NCBI GenBank assembly: GCA_028284485.1
Contig: JANQRQ010000321.1
Span: 1-64,000, forward strand
Direction of reading: 5' to 3'
DNA: 64,000 nt
DNA from: Planctomycetaceae bacterium
Lineage (GTDB): Bacteria; Planctomycetota; Planctomycetia; Planctomycetales; Planctomycetaceae
A model generated the notes under the pieces. That model worked only from the letters and a program-made list of their open reading frames with translations. It ran no database searches and was not told the DNA's origin. Made by a program: the position numbers and the translations under genes. This document shows, one piece after another, positions 44,484-54,138 of this stretch (the first letter of the stretch is position 1; each line of letters opens with the position of its first letter).

Positions 44484-45830
44484 TTACCCAAGTGTTAACG
44501 GATCTGAACTTTCGGCAAATCTCTGTTGCGGAACACCAAGGCGATGTAGCATCGCCAGATGCAAATCGGACATCGAAGTGTCGCGCCGATCGCCAATCAC
44601 CCGACCGGACTGAATCGTACCACCACCCCGCCCCGCTAAAAGTATCGGCAAGTTCTTTTCGCCATGTTCATGACCGTCGGCGAGGCTGGAACCATAGACA
44701 ACCATGCTGTTGTCCAGCAAGCTGCCACTCGGCTCCTGAATTTGCTGTAGACGATTGAGCAGGTAACCAACCTGCTCGGTGTGCCAAGCAGTCACGCGGT
44801 TGTACATGTCGCGTTTTTCTTCTCTCGACGACCAAAACGTAATTCCGTCGTCGTCTTCAGTTTTGCCGCTAGCGTCTTTCCAGTGAGATAGGGCGTGCCA
44901 AGTTCCTTGCACACCTTCGATAAAATTGAAATAGCGATTGCTTTGTCCATGATCGAGCATAAAGGTGCAGACACGCGTGGCGTCTGCCCAAAACGCCAAA
45001 ACAATCATGTCCATCATGGACTGAACGTACGCCCGATGGTCATCCGGAATACCAGGTTCCGGCCGCACGAGCGCGCTACGCAAACCGGCAATTTTGTCGG
45101 CACGTTGCTGTTGCTCTTCAGCGAATTTTAGACGGCGTTCAACGGCACGAATCGATTCGAGATACTCGTCGATCTTTTTCTGATCGAGCCTGCCAACGCG
45201 CCTCTGTAGTCGGTGTGCATCGTCCAAGACAAGGTCGACAACTGAACGATCGGAAAGCCCCGATTTACCAACGCGAAACATGCGGTCGAATACAACCCGC
45301 GGCTCAATATCACGAGGTGCCGGAGTTCGAGAGTCGACCCACGAAAGTGTGTTTCGCGGCAAACTACTGCTGAAAAAACCTTCACCTCGAGTGGAAAGTT
45401 CTAGCGAAGGCAAGAGCGTATCGTCACGGAAATGCGCGGCTGCGATTTGATCGACAGACGTTCCGCCGGCGTCGATGCGTTCTCGATTGAAACCCCCTCC
45501 GGTCAGCCAGGTCGCGGTACCGGCACTGTGCCCGTTGCCACGGGGCGTCCACATACTACGAAAGATCGTGATATCTTTCGCGAATGGTTGAAGCGAACCC
45601 ATCCACGGATTCAATGAGACAATTTTCCCGTTCTGATCGACCTGTTTCGGCTGCCACGCCCCTTCCGCCACGCCGTTGGGAATATAGAGGTAAGCCAACC
45701 GCGTCGTCGGCTCGACGCGAACGGCCGCGCGGACTGTCGGACCAAGCATGACGTCCAGTAGCGGCAAGGAGACCGCAGCCCCTAATCCACGAAGCATCGA
45801 TCGCCGCGAAAGGTACCAATTGCCAGGCAT
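44484..45830 (-). CDS. DUF1552 family exported protein
   Basis: 448 residues. The leader YLSRRSMLRGLGAAVSLPLLD is of the Tat type. DUF1552 marks are TRLAYLYIPNGVAEGAW, RSMWTPRGNGHSAGTATWLTGG (in parts), AAHFRDDTLLPSLELST, MLDHGQSNRYF, HALSHWKDA and SLADGHEHGEKNLPILLAG. The family is a relative of DUF1501 and pairs with DUF1592/DUF1588 cytochrome-like proteins. Its start lies only 2 bp after the stop of that partner, so they form one operon with the larger gene first. Confidence 0.92.
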   Translation of the reverse strand: MPGNWYLSRRSMLRGLGAAVSLPLLDVMLGPTVRAAVRVEPTTRLAYLYIPNGVAEGAWQPKQVDQNGKIVSLNPWMGSLQPFAKDITIFRSMWTPRGNGHSAGTATWLTGGGFNRERIDAGGTSVDQIAAAHFRDDTLLPSLELSTRGEGFFSSSLPRNTLSWVDSRTPAPRDIEPRVVFDRMFRVGKSGLSDRSVVDLVLDDAHRLQRRVGRLDQKKIDEYLESIRAVERRLKFAEEQQQRADKIAGLRSALVRPEPGIPDDHRAYVQSMMDMIVLAFWADATRVCTFMLDHGQSNRYFNFIEGVQGTWHALSHWKDASGKTEDDDGITFWSSREEKRDMYNRVTAWHTEQVGYLLNRLQQIQEPSGSLLDNSMVVYGSSLADGHEHGEKNLPILLAGRGGGTIQSGRVIGDRRDTSMSDLHLAMLHRLGVPQQRFAESSDPLTLG

Positions 45831-45832
45831 AC

Positions 45833-48382
45833 CTACTCCTTCGGGATTTGCTTCTTGAGAAAAGGCTCGCTGGAAACAATGGCGTAAATCAACGAACGAA
45901 ACCGCCGCCCATCCTTCTCCACAACAGCGATGATTTCGCGAACGGCCGCTTCATCATAGTACTCGAGTTGGCGGCCGAGTGCATACGCCAACATTTTGCG
46001 TGTCACTTGCGACACAAGATCGTCGCGGCGTTCTTCAATGAGGGCAGTCTGCAATCCGGATAGACCGGCAAAACTACGGCCACTGGGAAGCTTTGCCGCG
46101 ACATCGACCTGCCGACCGCGACGCTGTGGCTGGTAGCGACCGAACCAATCGAATCGTTCGAGCGCGAAACCAAGCGGGTCGATTTGACTGTGACAGGCCG
46201 AGCAGTTCGGATTACTACGGTGAATCTCCAACTTCTGCCTTTGTGTTAATCTTCGACGTTCGGCAATGCGGTCGTCAAACTCGCTGACGTTGGGAGGTGG
46301 TGGCGGCGGTGGAGTTCCTAACAGCTCACTCAAAATCCAATCACCACGTTTCACCGGGCTGGTCCGGCCGGGAAAAGACGTGACCGCCAGGATACTTCCG
46401 TGCGATAGAATTCCGCTACGTTCGTTGTTCGCCAACGAAACACGCCGCATCTCGCGTCCGGTGATGCCGTCGAACCGATAGTGTGTCGCTAATTCTTCGT
46501 TGACAAACGTAAAGTCGGCATCGAGTAATCGTTCGATCGGTTCGTTTTGAGTGACAAGTGTGCTGAAGAACAATGCGGACTCATTTTGCATCGCCTCGAT
46601 CAACGAATCGGTGGCCCATGGATTATCAATGGGATCCGGCTTAAGGCGACTAAGATGCTGGAATCCGAGCCACTGGGCTGCAAACAAGCTCCCCAATGTA
46701 CGAGCTTTTCGGTCATCCAGCATGCGATCAACCTGTGCCCGCAAGGTCTCAGGATCGTGAAGAGTCCCCTGCGCTGCGAATTCAAAAAGCTCATCGTCTG
46801 GCATCGAAGCCCAGAGAAAATAAGATAAGCGACTGGCCAGTTCCCAATCGGAGACAGGAAACGATTCCCCAGGCATTCCTTCTGCTTTTTCAGTGCGAAT
46901 CAAGAAGCTCGGCGAAATCAACACCATTTCAGCAATTCGACCAAATGCCTGATACGGTTTGTCACCCGCAGCAATAAACTGCTCGTACTGGTCGAGCAGC
47001 ACCTTCACTTCTTCGGCTTCAACAGGCCTGCGAAACGCGCGTGAAGCAAACCGTGGAATCGCGTTGCGTGGAGCCTTGGCCGCGAAAACACTGTCGGAAA
47101 CATGCTGAGGAATCGATTCGTCCGTTTCCTCCGAAAAGACTTGGCGTACAACTTCATCTGCCGCCCCGATGTAACGTTCCATTAAAACCGGTTGCAGAAA
47201 AAGGCTATTTGCGCTGTTTTCGAACCCGCTGGTGGCCGTCAGATCTTTGGGGAATCGGTCAGCCGGCCGAATGTCCGTGCCGAACAAATCCCGAATCGTG
47301 TTGTTGTATTCGGCGTGAGTCAAACGGCGAGCCGGCTCGTATCCCGGTTGCCGCACCGTGTCGTAATCGAAGTTGTCGATCGCATTTGTGAGCCATGCGA
47401 AGAGTAATCGGCGATTCGGCTCGGACGGTTGCTCGGCATCACGAGGCGGCATGGAACGCACCTGCAGTTGAGCCATAACATTCTTCCAATGGCTTCGATT
47501 GACAACCAAGGGTTGTTGCCGAATCAGCAATTCGAGATCGAGGTCGCCGGATGCAATCTGAGAATCGTGGCATTCGAAGCAATTGGCTTTGAGCAGTGGA
47601 ATGATACTTCGAGACCACGAGGCGTTTGCTGCGGCTGCGATTTCCTCCGCGTCGAGTTGGATCGGACCGGGCCCTTCTTCGACAGATTCGCCCTGCTCGA
47701 GTGAATCGTCACCTCCTAGAATTCGAATTTCCGCCTCAAGTTCGCGAATCGCTTCAGTTTGGTTTTCCTCGCGAGCCCAATGCAACTCCTCACGCAGCCG
47801 GATCAAATCGATTCGCAGTTCGAAATCTTCCTCGAATGCTTCGATTCGTTCTTCCAATTCTTCAAACGACTCTTCGGTGTCCGTTTCAGATTGAGCGCGC
47901 ACTTTTGCAATGCGTGTCAGAATCTCCTGCGAACGACGCTCGTGTAGGGTTTGAAGAATTGTTGCTTCTCGCGACAGTTGCCCCAAATCGTCTTCACGGA
48001 GTTGATTGATCAATTCGGCAATTTCCGTCTTCTGATTTACAAACCGCAATGAGAGAAAAACTTCCTCCAAGCGTAACTCTTCCAATCGCAGGCGCTGCTC
48101 CAAGCGATCGATTTCGCTGTCGTTGCCGTCGTCTTCCGCTGCCTCAAGACGCACTTCGATTTCAATCACAGATTGGCGAATTGTCCGAGCCAGTCGTAGC
48201 AATTCCAGGCGTTTTTCGACCGCTTGAACCTTCTGCGACAGCTGCTTCTTTTCACGCTCGTTGTCTTCGATACGCTCCTCAATTTCGCGCAACTCCTCAT
48301 CACCGCGCGTATCGACTGATGCGAAGAGTACGGCGAATAGTCCCAGAACAACGGCAGCTTTAGTGTATCGATGAATTGGCAT
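45833..48382 (-). CDS. DUF1587/1595/1592/1588/1585 cytochrome-like protein with long coiled-coil N-terminus
   Basis: 849 residues with a signal peptide ending near FASVDTRGD. Residues about 30-235 are a strongly charged coiled coil (REIEERIEDNEREKKQLSQK, EELEERIEAFEEDFELRIDL). A cytochrome-type CFECHDSQ motif at about residue 270 opens PSCyt1, followed by DUF1587 (RRLTHAEYNNTIRDLFG), DUF1595, DUF1592 (ELASRLSYFLWASMPDDEL), DUF1588 (RGDWILSELLGTPPPPPPPN and CSACHSQIDPLGFALERFD) and DUF1585 at the end. The second CxxCH lies in DUF1588. It pairs with the DUF1552 gene directly downstream. The coiled coil is an unusual addition. Confidence 0.92.
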   Translation of the reverse strand: MPIHRYTKAAVVLGLFAVLFASVDTRGDEELREIEERIEDNEREKKQLSQKVQAVEKRLELLRLARTIRQSVIEIEVRLEAAEDDGNDSEIDRLEQRLRLEELRLEEVFLSLRFVNQKTEIAELINQLREDDLGQLSREATILQTLHERRSQEILTRIAKVRAQSETDTEESFEELEERIEAFEEDFELRIDLIRLREELHWAREENQTEAIRELEAEIRILGGDDSLEQGESVEEGPGPIQLDAEEIAAAANASWSRSIIPLLKANCFECHDSQIASGDLDLELLIRQQPLVVNRSHWKNVMAQLQVRSMPPRDAEQPSEPNRRLLFAWLTNAIDNFDYDTVRQPGYEPARRLTHAEYNNTIRDLFGTDIRPADRFPKDLTATSGFENSANSLFLQPVLMERYIGAADEVVRQVFSEETDESIPQHVSDSVFAAKAPRNAIPRFASRAFRRPVEAEEVKVLLDQYEQFIAAGDKPYQAFGRIAEMVLISPSFLIRTEKAEGMPGESFPVSDWELASRLSYFLWASMPDDELFEFAAQGTLHDPETLRAQVDRMLDDRKARTLGSLFAAQWLGFQHLSRLKPDPIDNPWATDSLIEAMQNESALFFSTLVTQNEPIERLLDADFTFVNEELATHYRFDGITGREMRRVSLANNERSGILSHGSILAVTSFPGRTSPVKRGDWILSELLGTPPPPPPPNVSEFDDRIAERRRLTQRQKLEIHRSNPNCSACHSQIDPLGFALERFDWFGRYQPQRRGRQVDVAAKLPSGRSFAGLSGLQTALIEERRDDLVSQVTRKMLAYALGRQLEYYDEAAVREIIAVVEKDGRRFRSLIYAIVSSEPFLKKQIPKE

Positions 48383-48532
48383 GACTCAGCGTCGATTGTA
48401 AGCGATAATTGCGGGGACGCGAAACCTTGTCCCGCCGCCGCGGGTATTTGTAATTGAATATACTGCTATCTTGTCAGCGCGCCCCTCTGAGATTCTGTCT
48501 GCTCAATACTGACCATTCTGTGTGAGGACACC

Positions 48533-49528
48533 ATGAAGTATTTGGTCATTCCGATATGTGCTGCAATCGTTTCACTCTCGAGTGCTGGCCAGTCAGCGGA
48601 TTATGATCCGCTACGTATTTCGACACGGAACAAGATCAAGATTGTGGATTTCGATATCCAAGATTCTAAGCGTGAACGGGTGATCCCGATTCGAGTTTAT
48701 TTGCCGAATTCAAATGAGCCTGCAGCAGTTGTCCTGTTCAGCCACGGATTAGGAGGCTCACGGAACGGCAACAAATACCTGGGAGACCATTGGGCTGGGC
48801 GCGGATACGTGGTTGTGTTTCCACAACATCATGGCAGCGATGATGCTGTTTGGAAAGACGCCAAACCGTTGCAACGATTTGGTGCACTCAAGAAAGCAGC
48901 GTCTTTGACGAATACGCTCGACCGCTACAAAGACATACCAGCAGTTCTCGATCAGTTAAATCGCTGGAATCGAGATGCTGGACATGCATTATTTCGACGG
49001 ATTGATATTTCCAAAGTGGGCATGTCGGGACACTCCTACGGGGCAATAACAACGCAAGGTGTCAGCGGACAATCGGCCGGACGTTTGGGCGCACGATATA
49101 CTGACAAACGGATTGACGCAGCTCTGGCGATGAGTCCCAGTCCACCGCGTCTGGGTGACCCGAAACAGGCCTTTGGTAGTGTCACGATTCCTTGGATGTT
49201 GATGACGGGGACAAAGGATACATCACCAATCACCACCACAACTGTTGACCAGCGTATGTCGGTCTACTCGCATCTACCAGATAGCATCAACCGGTACCAA
49301 CTCGTACTGCATGATGCGCATCACTCGGCCTTCTCCGACGCCCAGTTGCGCACAAGACGGGAACAACGCAATCCCAATCACCACCGTGCAATTTTGGCTC
49401 TTTCCACCGCATTTTGGGATGCGCACCTGTTAGGCGATTCCGAAGCGCAGGAATGGCTGCAAGGTGCGGGCGCGAGAGGCGCGCTCGAGGCAAAAGATGG
49501 CTGGCAAATGCATGCTCCACAAAAGTAG
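48533..49528 (+). CDS. Secreted alpha/beta hydrolase (PAF-acetylhydrolase/chlorophyllase-like)
   Basis: 331 residues with a GAGGA ribosome site 5 bases upstream and a signal peptide ending near AGQSADYD. Motifs are VVLFSHGLGGSRNGNKYLG (oxyanion region), the nucleophile Ser168 in GMSGHSYGA, Asp229 in LMTGTKDTSPI, and His263 or His264 in DAHHSAFS. The fold belongs to the dienelactone hydrolase/PAF-AH neighbourhood and acts on esters; the substrate is unknown. It is divergent from the DUF1592 operon and precedes the WGR-SUKH gene by about 150 bp. Confidence 0.83.
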   Translation: MKYLVIPICAAIVSLSSAGQSADYDPLRISTRNKIKIVDFDIQDSKRERVIPIRVYLPNSNEPAAVVLFSHGLGGSRNGNKYLGDHWAGRGYVVVFPQHHGSDDAVWKDAKPLQRFGALKKAASLTNTLDRYKDIPAVLDQLNRWNRDAGHALFRRIDISKVGMSGHSYGAITTQGVSGQSAGRLGARYTDKRIDAALAMSPSPPRLGDPKQAFGSVTIPWMLMTGTKDTSPITTTTVDQRMSVYSHLPDSINRYQLVLHDAHHSAFSDAQLRTRREQRNPNHHRAILALSTAFWDAHLLGDSEAQEWLQGAGARGALEAKDGWQMHAPQK

Positions 49529-49679
49529 TACGGCGACTCCGGGTTTGGACTACGTCGTCTATTACCTATGACATAGGCGGCATTCTCAGATACCATGGGG
49601 CGATCGCCACTCTGTGACGTGCGATATGGCGATAACAGTCCAGTGCTGCGTCCAGCCATGAATACGGGACTTTAAAGTC

Positions 49680-52544
49680 GTGCAACTGATTGATCTGAAG
49701 AAGCCAAAATGTCTCACCGACCGATATCTCAAGTGCCATTTTCGTTTGAAGCGCGAAATTGGCGCAGAGCGAAAGCACACGTTGGTATACACGTGCAAGT
49801 CGGCGTGGACTGCGTTGTTTCAGAACCTTCGTCGCGGAGAGCCTTGGGGCGACCTCATCATTTGGCAAATTAGCCATCCCGTGGTTGTTCGTCCCGCATC
49901 ATCGGCGGTCGACGAATCGAACGCCAAATTTCAACGTCCGCATCACTACTATTTTGAAGACCGCGATTACCTAAAGGATTTGAAACAGATCAGCAAACTG
50001 ACTGATCCGCATCAAGCCGAGGCTGCCCGGGTCGCCCTGACCGACGAGTTCAATGAATGCTTATCCACTGCCATTTTGAAGGCGTTCGAAGCCAAGGAAA
50101 TCCAACGCCGATACGAAGAATACAATCCAGAAGGACGTCCCTTCAGCATTCTGGTAACCGAAGAAGACCATGGTTTGCATGCGAGCGACTTCACCTTACT
50201 TTGGAAAAACCGTAAAGGATTGAATGACAAGCAACTGCAGAAAGCGGTAAAGTCAGCCAAGGGAAAGCCGCTGCCGACTGAGGAGCGAGAGCTCTCAGGG
50301 CTGGAACAAGGTCGAGCGAAATGGAAGGCGACGAAACAGCGAGAGAGCAAGGAGCGACAAAAGTTGCTGGCGAAAAAGAAACGAATGGAAAACGAGGAGC
50401 GAGAGCGCAAGTCCAAACTGAACATCCCGGCGAACGCCCAGCGTTTAGAGCCAAACATTCGGTTTCGATCTGGGACGATCTTCGCTCGATGCAAGAAGGC
50501 CTGGTTGCAACTATTCGAAATTCTGTACGAATACAGCGTCGATGCAGAATCGATCGATATCGCGTTGTGGGAAACAGACGCAGACGGGACGACCGTCCGA
50601 TTGACGCCACGCTCGTCTAACGTCGACGAATCCGGCTCGCAACCGGACAAATCGTTTCACATCTGCTTTTCGATCGACGGGTTAGCAGAAGAACTTAAGC
50701 GCACAAAAGGGGGTCGCCAGCCAGATATACGCCGTGAATTCACTAGGTGGGTAAATACCGCAATCGTCGATGCGTTTCAATCTGAGCCGGTCCAAGTCGA
50801 ATACTCTTGGTTCAACGAAGACGGAAAGCCGTTTTCCATTCTTTCCACACCGGACGATCAGGGATTAAATCGTGGAAGGTTAGAACTGCTCCTTGGCGAA
50901 AACGGAGGCTTGGACGCTAAGCAAGTGAAGGACAAGCAGCGCCACCTGGGTAAGGGAGAAGCGTACAAGGCACCAAGCAAGAGGTCGCGCTCGGTCGTAA
51001 ACTACGGCAGCAAAGCAAGCGGCACAAAGTCTGCTAATCGGAAGCTACAACGAAGCAAAAAGCCCAACACAACGGCTGCCGGCTGGCGGCGCTTCTACTT
51101 TGATGATGGTAAGACCCGCCAGTTCTGGTATATCGAACGGAAGGGAAGCAAGCGGACGATACTTTCAGGCGCCCTCGGGTCTGAGGGGAAATTGCAAAAT
51201 AAGTCGTTCGCATCAGCGACGGCTGCGAAATCTGATGTCGACAAACTGATTACGCTGAAACAAGAACAAGGCTACATCGAATATGCACCTGAAGACATCT
51301 CTTACCGTCGCAAGAATCGATGCGAATTGAAGCGAGTCGTCCGACCGGGCCTGGAGCGATTCGAAAAGGAACGCGGCCTCAAGATTCCAGAAGAGTTTCG
51401 TCGGTACATTCTGGCGGTCAATGGGGGCGACCCGAATCCCAACTCTGTCACACTCCCGGGGCACCCGGAACTCGGTACAGTCGAGATCGGCTACATCCTC
51501 GGATTTGGTGCGGGGCAACCGGTCTACGAAATCCCGTACATGTCAGCGCTGGTACGATTGCCGCCCGGTCATGTTCTTGTGGCAAGCGGTGAATTCAGTT
51601 TTTCGGTTGATCAATCTGGTGCGATCCATTTTTGGGACGATGATCAACTCGATGAAAGCGATCGCGATGATGACAACGTGTTCCACTACGATCGGATTGA
51701 AAGCTTCATCGTAGCGGCGTCGTTCGATGAGTTTTTGACACGACTCGCCAAGTTTCCGAACGACACAAATTTTGCAGCCAAGCCGCAACGCAAAAAGAAG
51801 CCCGCAAAAACGGCTACCGAACAGCAGGCTGCTGTGCAGCAAAAGGCGGCAGAATCTCCACTCCGCCGCTTTTTTGTGGATGATGGAAATTCCCGAAAGT
51901 TTTGGCACATTCACACAAAAGGGAATTCACAAACAACGCGATACGGACGGTTAGGTGCCACCGGCAGCGAATCAACAAAATCTTTCGATTCAGCAGACAA
52001 GGCAAAAGCGAGTACCGAGAAACTGATAGGGCAGAAACTAAAGAAGGGTTATAGCGAGGTTTTGCCCGACTTGCTCACGATCAGCAAGCCAAGAAAGTGG
52101 CAAGCGGCGTCGGCGGCCGATATCAAGAAATTGGAGAAGGAAATCGGCACGACCTTGCCGGATGAATATCGGCGGTTTCTTAAGACGATAAACGGCGGCG
52201 AACTAAATCCTGGATTTGTTGAGATTCCCGGCGTTCCGCGTATCGCGAATGTTTCTGTCGATGTCTTTTACGGTTTGTATCCGGATCAACACAATAGATA
52301 CAGCCTATGGTGGAGCATCCAATCGCACAGCAGTGTGTTACCAGCAAACCACCTGCCAATTGCGTCAGGGGCCGACGTCTTCACGCTATCTCTGACGAAG
52401 AAACGAGGATGCATCTTTTTTTGGGATCATGAATCGAGCCTCATCGACGATGAGGAAAGGTTCATGGAATCTGCGGGCCATTTGCTCGCCCATTCATTCG
52501 ACGAGTTTTTGACGCGGATTGCGTTGTTCAGCAGTGCGTATTAG
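49680..52544 (+). CDS. Duplicated-domain protein: A-A-(WGR-SUKH)-(WGR-SUKH)
   Basis: 954 residues, no leader, so probably cytoplasmic. The start is a GTG at 49680, the first codon of start type after an in-frame stop at 49659. Residues about 1-190 and 254-427 are two copies of an unrecognised domain (A), both ending in E/D-G-R/K-PFSIL-x-T and D-x-GL, separated by a basic helical linker (GRAKWKATKQRESKERQKLL). Then come WGR1 (468-531), SUKH1 (550-696; SMI1/KNR4 type), WGR2 (728-794) and SUKH2 (804-954). WGR domains occur with nucleic-acid-linked proteins and SUKH with immunity and scaffolding. The WGR sequence is SGA in copy one and YGR in copy two. Function unknown. Confidence 0.85.
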   Translation: MQLIDLKKPKCLTDRYLKCHFRLKREIGAERKHTLVYTCKSAWTALFQNLRRGEPWGDLIIWQISHPVVVRPASSAVDESNAKFQRPHHYYFEDRDYLKDLKQISKLTDPHQAEAARVALTDEFNECLSTAILKAFEAKEIQRRYEEYNPEGRPFSILVTEEDHGLHASDFTLLWKNRKGLNDKQLQKAVKSAKGKPLPTEERELSGLEQGRAKWKATKQRESKERQKLLAKKKRMENEERERKSKLNIPANAQRLEPNIRFRSGTIFARCKKAWLQLFEILYEYSVDAESIDIALWETDADGTTVRLTPRSSNVDESGSQPDKSFHICFSIDGLAEELKRTKGGRQPDIRREFTRWVNTAIVDAFQSEPVQVEYSWFNEDGKPFSILSTPDDQGLNRGRLELLLGENGGLDAKQVKDKQRHLGKGEAYKAPSKRSRSVVNYGSKASGTKSANRKLQRSKKPNTTAAGWRRFYFDDGKTRQFWYIERKGSKRTILSGALGSEGKLQNKSFASATAAKSDVDKLITLKQEQGYIEYAPEDISYRRKNRCELKRVVRPGLERFEKERGLKIPEEFRRYILAVNGGDPNPNSVTLPGHPELGTVEIGYILGFGAGQPVYEIPYMSALVRLPPGHVLVASGEFSFSVDQSGAIHFWDDDQLDESDRDDDNVFHYDRIESFIVAASFDEFLTRLAKFPNDTNFAAKPQRKKKPAKTATEQQAAVQQKAAESPLRRFFVDDGNSRKFWHIHTKGNSQTTRYGRLGATGSESTKSFDSADKAKASTEKLIGQKLKKGYSEVLPDLLTISKPRKWQAASAADIKKLEKEIGTTLPDEYRRFLKTINGGELNPGFVEIPGVPRIANVSVDVFYGLYPDQHNRYSLWWSIQSHSSVLPANHLPIASGADVFTLSLTKKRGCIFFWDHESSLIDDEERFMESAGHLLAHSFDEFLTRIALFSSAY

Positions 52545-52716
52545 AGCGTTTTAGAAGACCTGTAACCGTCCTGGCTCGCGGCCACACGGTATTTGTTGTG
52601 TCAAAACCGAATTTCGCGGGCATAGGAAAGAGCAACCTGCTCTAGGAAGTGGGTATCGACGGCCACGTTTACCGGTTTATCCTTTTCAACTCTATCGACT
52701 TGCACGCTGCAGTCGA

Positions 52717-54138
52717 TCAGTGTTTTGCAGGCGGGCGAAATCGGTGTTCACCCTGTCGAGCTGCCTGATGCGTCTCCGCGGTATCTTGCTCGATTCCCGG
52801 GTCGCCTTGCGATTTCAACCAGCGATCCAATTCGTCGCTCAATTCTTGTTTGATAGACTGCAAGTTGTCATTGCTGACGAGATTCTCCAACTCGTAAGGA
52901 TCACTGGCGGTATGGTACAGCGCCTCGGGTGGACGATGCATATATCGCTCGACCAAGTTGTAGGTGCGTGGCGTGTTCCAGGAGGCCCAAATCCAGGTTT
53001 GCCAATACGGATTGTTAAGCAAACCATCGCCTTGAACTCCCATTAAGTGCTTTTCGATATAGAGGTCGTCGGACTTCAAATTGCGTAGGTAGCGGTACGT
53101 CCCATTGCTGATGCTTCGAACCGGGTAAGGGGGCCCTTCCGGGACGTTGTTGTGCACATTGTAGACATACTCTCGATGCGTTTCCGATTCGCCACGCAAG
53201 ACGCTGAGAAAGCTTGTGCCGTCGAAAGCATCGGCGTCGACCCTTGCTCCCGCTGCTTCGATCAATGTCGGAACAACGTCGGCATACTGCACGAGGGCAT
53301 CCGTCCGTTCGCCCTCTGCAACGACGCCCGGCCAGCGCGCAATCAGTGCGGTGTGAACTCCCGTGTCCCAGTTCGTCCATTTGTTACCGGGAAATTGTGA
53401 ACCCTGCTCCGATGTGAACAGCACGAGCGTGTCGTCGGCATGTCCGGTTTGCTCCAGTAAATCGAGCAGTTCACCTACCTGACCATCCATGTAAGTGATT
53501 TCGGCCAAATACCGCGAAAATGCATCACGGGTCAGCTTGGTGTCTGCCATGTTTGCCGGTAGCTTGAGCTTGCCCGGCGGATAGGCCGAAGGATCGCCCA
53601 TCACCCACGGAACATGCGGCTCGACGAGGGCAACGACAAGACAGAATGGCTCGATACGATTGCGGCTGATGAACGCTTTTGCGGCCGCCAAATCATGCGT
53701 CTGTGTCGGATTTCGAACACAGCTTCGGTCGAAACCCGAAACATCCTCAAAAGGAAATGCCTGCTTTGGTGCCACATGCACTTTTCCAGCCAATCCCACA
53801 CGATAGCCGAGTAGGCCAAGATGGTGTGGCATACTCTTCGTTTCGGGAAGGCTAGCGGAATGGTTCCAGGCGCAACCGTTACTCATAGGGTATAACCCGC
53901 TGAAGAGTTCGGCGCGGCAGGGCTGACACATGGCGGAAGCCAAGTACGCACGATTGAAAGTCAATCCTTGGCTGGCCAAGCGATCCAAATTGGGAGTCTT
54001 GGCATTTTGCCCGCCGTACATCGGAAGATCATTATACGTGCAATCATCAGCCATGATGATTAATACATTGGGCCGAGCGGCCAGGGCCGTGGATAACAGG
54101 AGAGGAGCACAAGCGAAAGCCAGAAAAACTCGAATCAT
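52717..54138 (-). CDS. Secreted type I sulfatase, N-sulfoglucosamine-sulfohydrolase-like (FGly motif CQPCR)
   Basis: 473 residues with a signal peptide ending near STALAARP. The core motifs are NVLIIMADDCTYNDLPMYGG, Cys71 in AMCQPCRAELFSG, RVGLAGKVHVAP, ALVEPHVPW and VLFTSEQGSQFPGNKW. The DDCTYND and SEQGSQFPG forms are typical of heparan N-sulfatase-type members rather than arylsulfatase A. The formylglycine site has Cys at the fourth position (C-x-P-C-R), where Ser, Thr or Ala is usual. It is divergent from an agarase-like GH gene with about 234 bp between, and probably acts on the same glycan. Confidence 0.9.
   Translation of the reverse strand: MIRVFLAFACAPLLLSTALAARPNVLIIMADDCTYNDLPMYGGQNAKTPNLDRLASQGLTFNRAYLASAMCQPCRAELFSGLYPMSNGCAWNHSASLPETKSMPHHLGLLGYRVGLAGKVHVAPKQAFPFEDVSGFDRSCVRNPTQTHDLAAAKAFISRNRIEPFCLVVALVEPHVPWVMGDPSAYPPGKLKLPANMADTKLTRDAFSRYLAEITYMDGQVGELLDLLEQTGHADDTLVLFTSEQGSQFPGNKWTNWDTGVHTALIARWPGVVAEGERTDALVQYADVVPTLIEAAGARVDADAFDGTSFLSVLRGESETHREYVYNVHNNVPEGPPYPVRSISNGTYRYLRNLKSDDLYIEKHLMGVQGDGLLNNPYWQTWIWASWNTPRTYNLVERYMHRPPEALYHTASDPYELENLVSNDNLQSIKQELSDELDRWLKSQGDPGIEQDTAETHQAARQGEHRFRPPAKH

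Noticed and set aside
49680-52544. SUKH domains as immunity part of a polymorphic toxin system
   Set aside because: No toxin, secretion or repeat-cassette gene lies beside it, and the SUKH units are fused to WGR domains. The idea is not supported by the neighbourhood.
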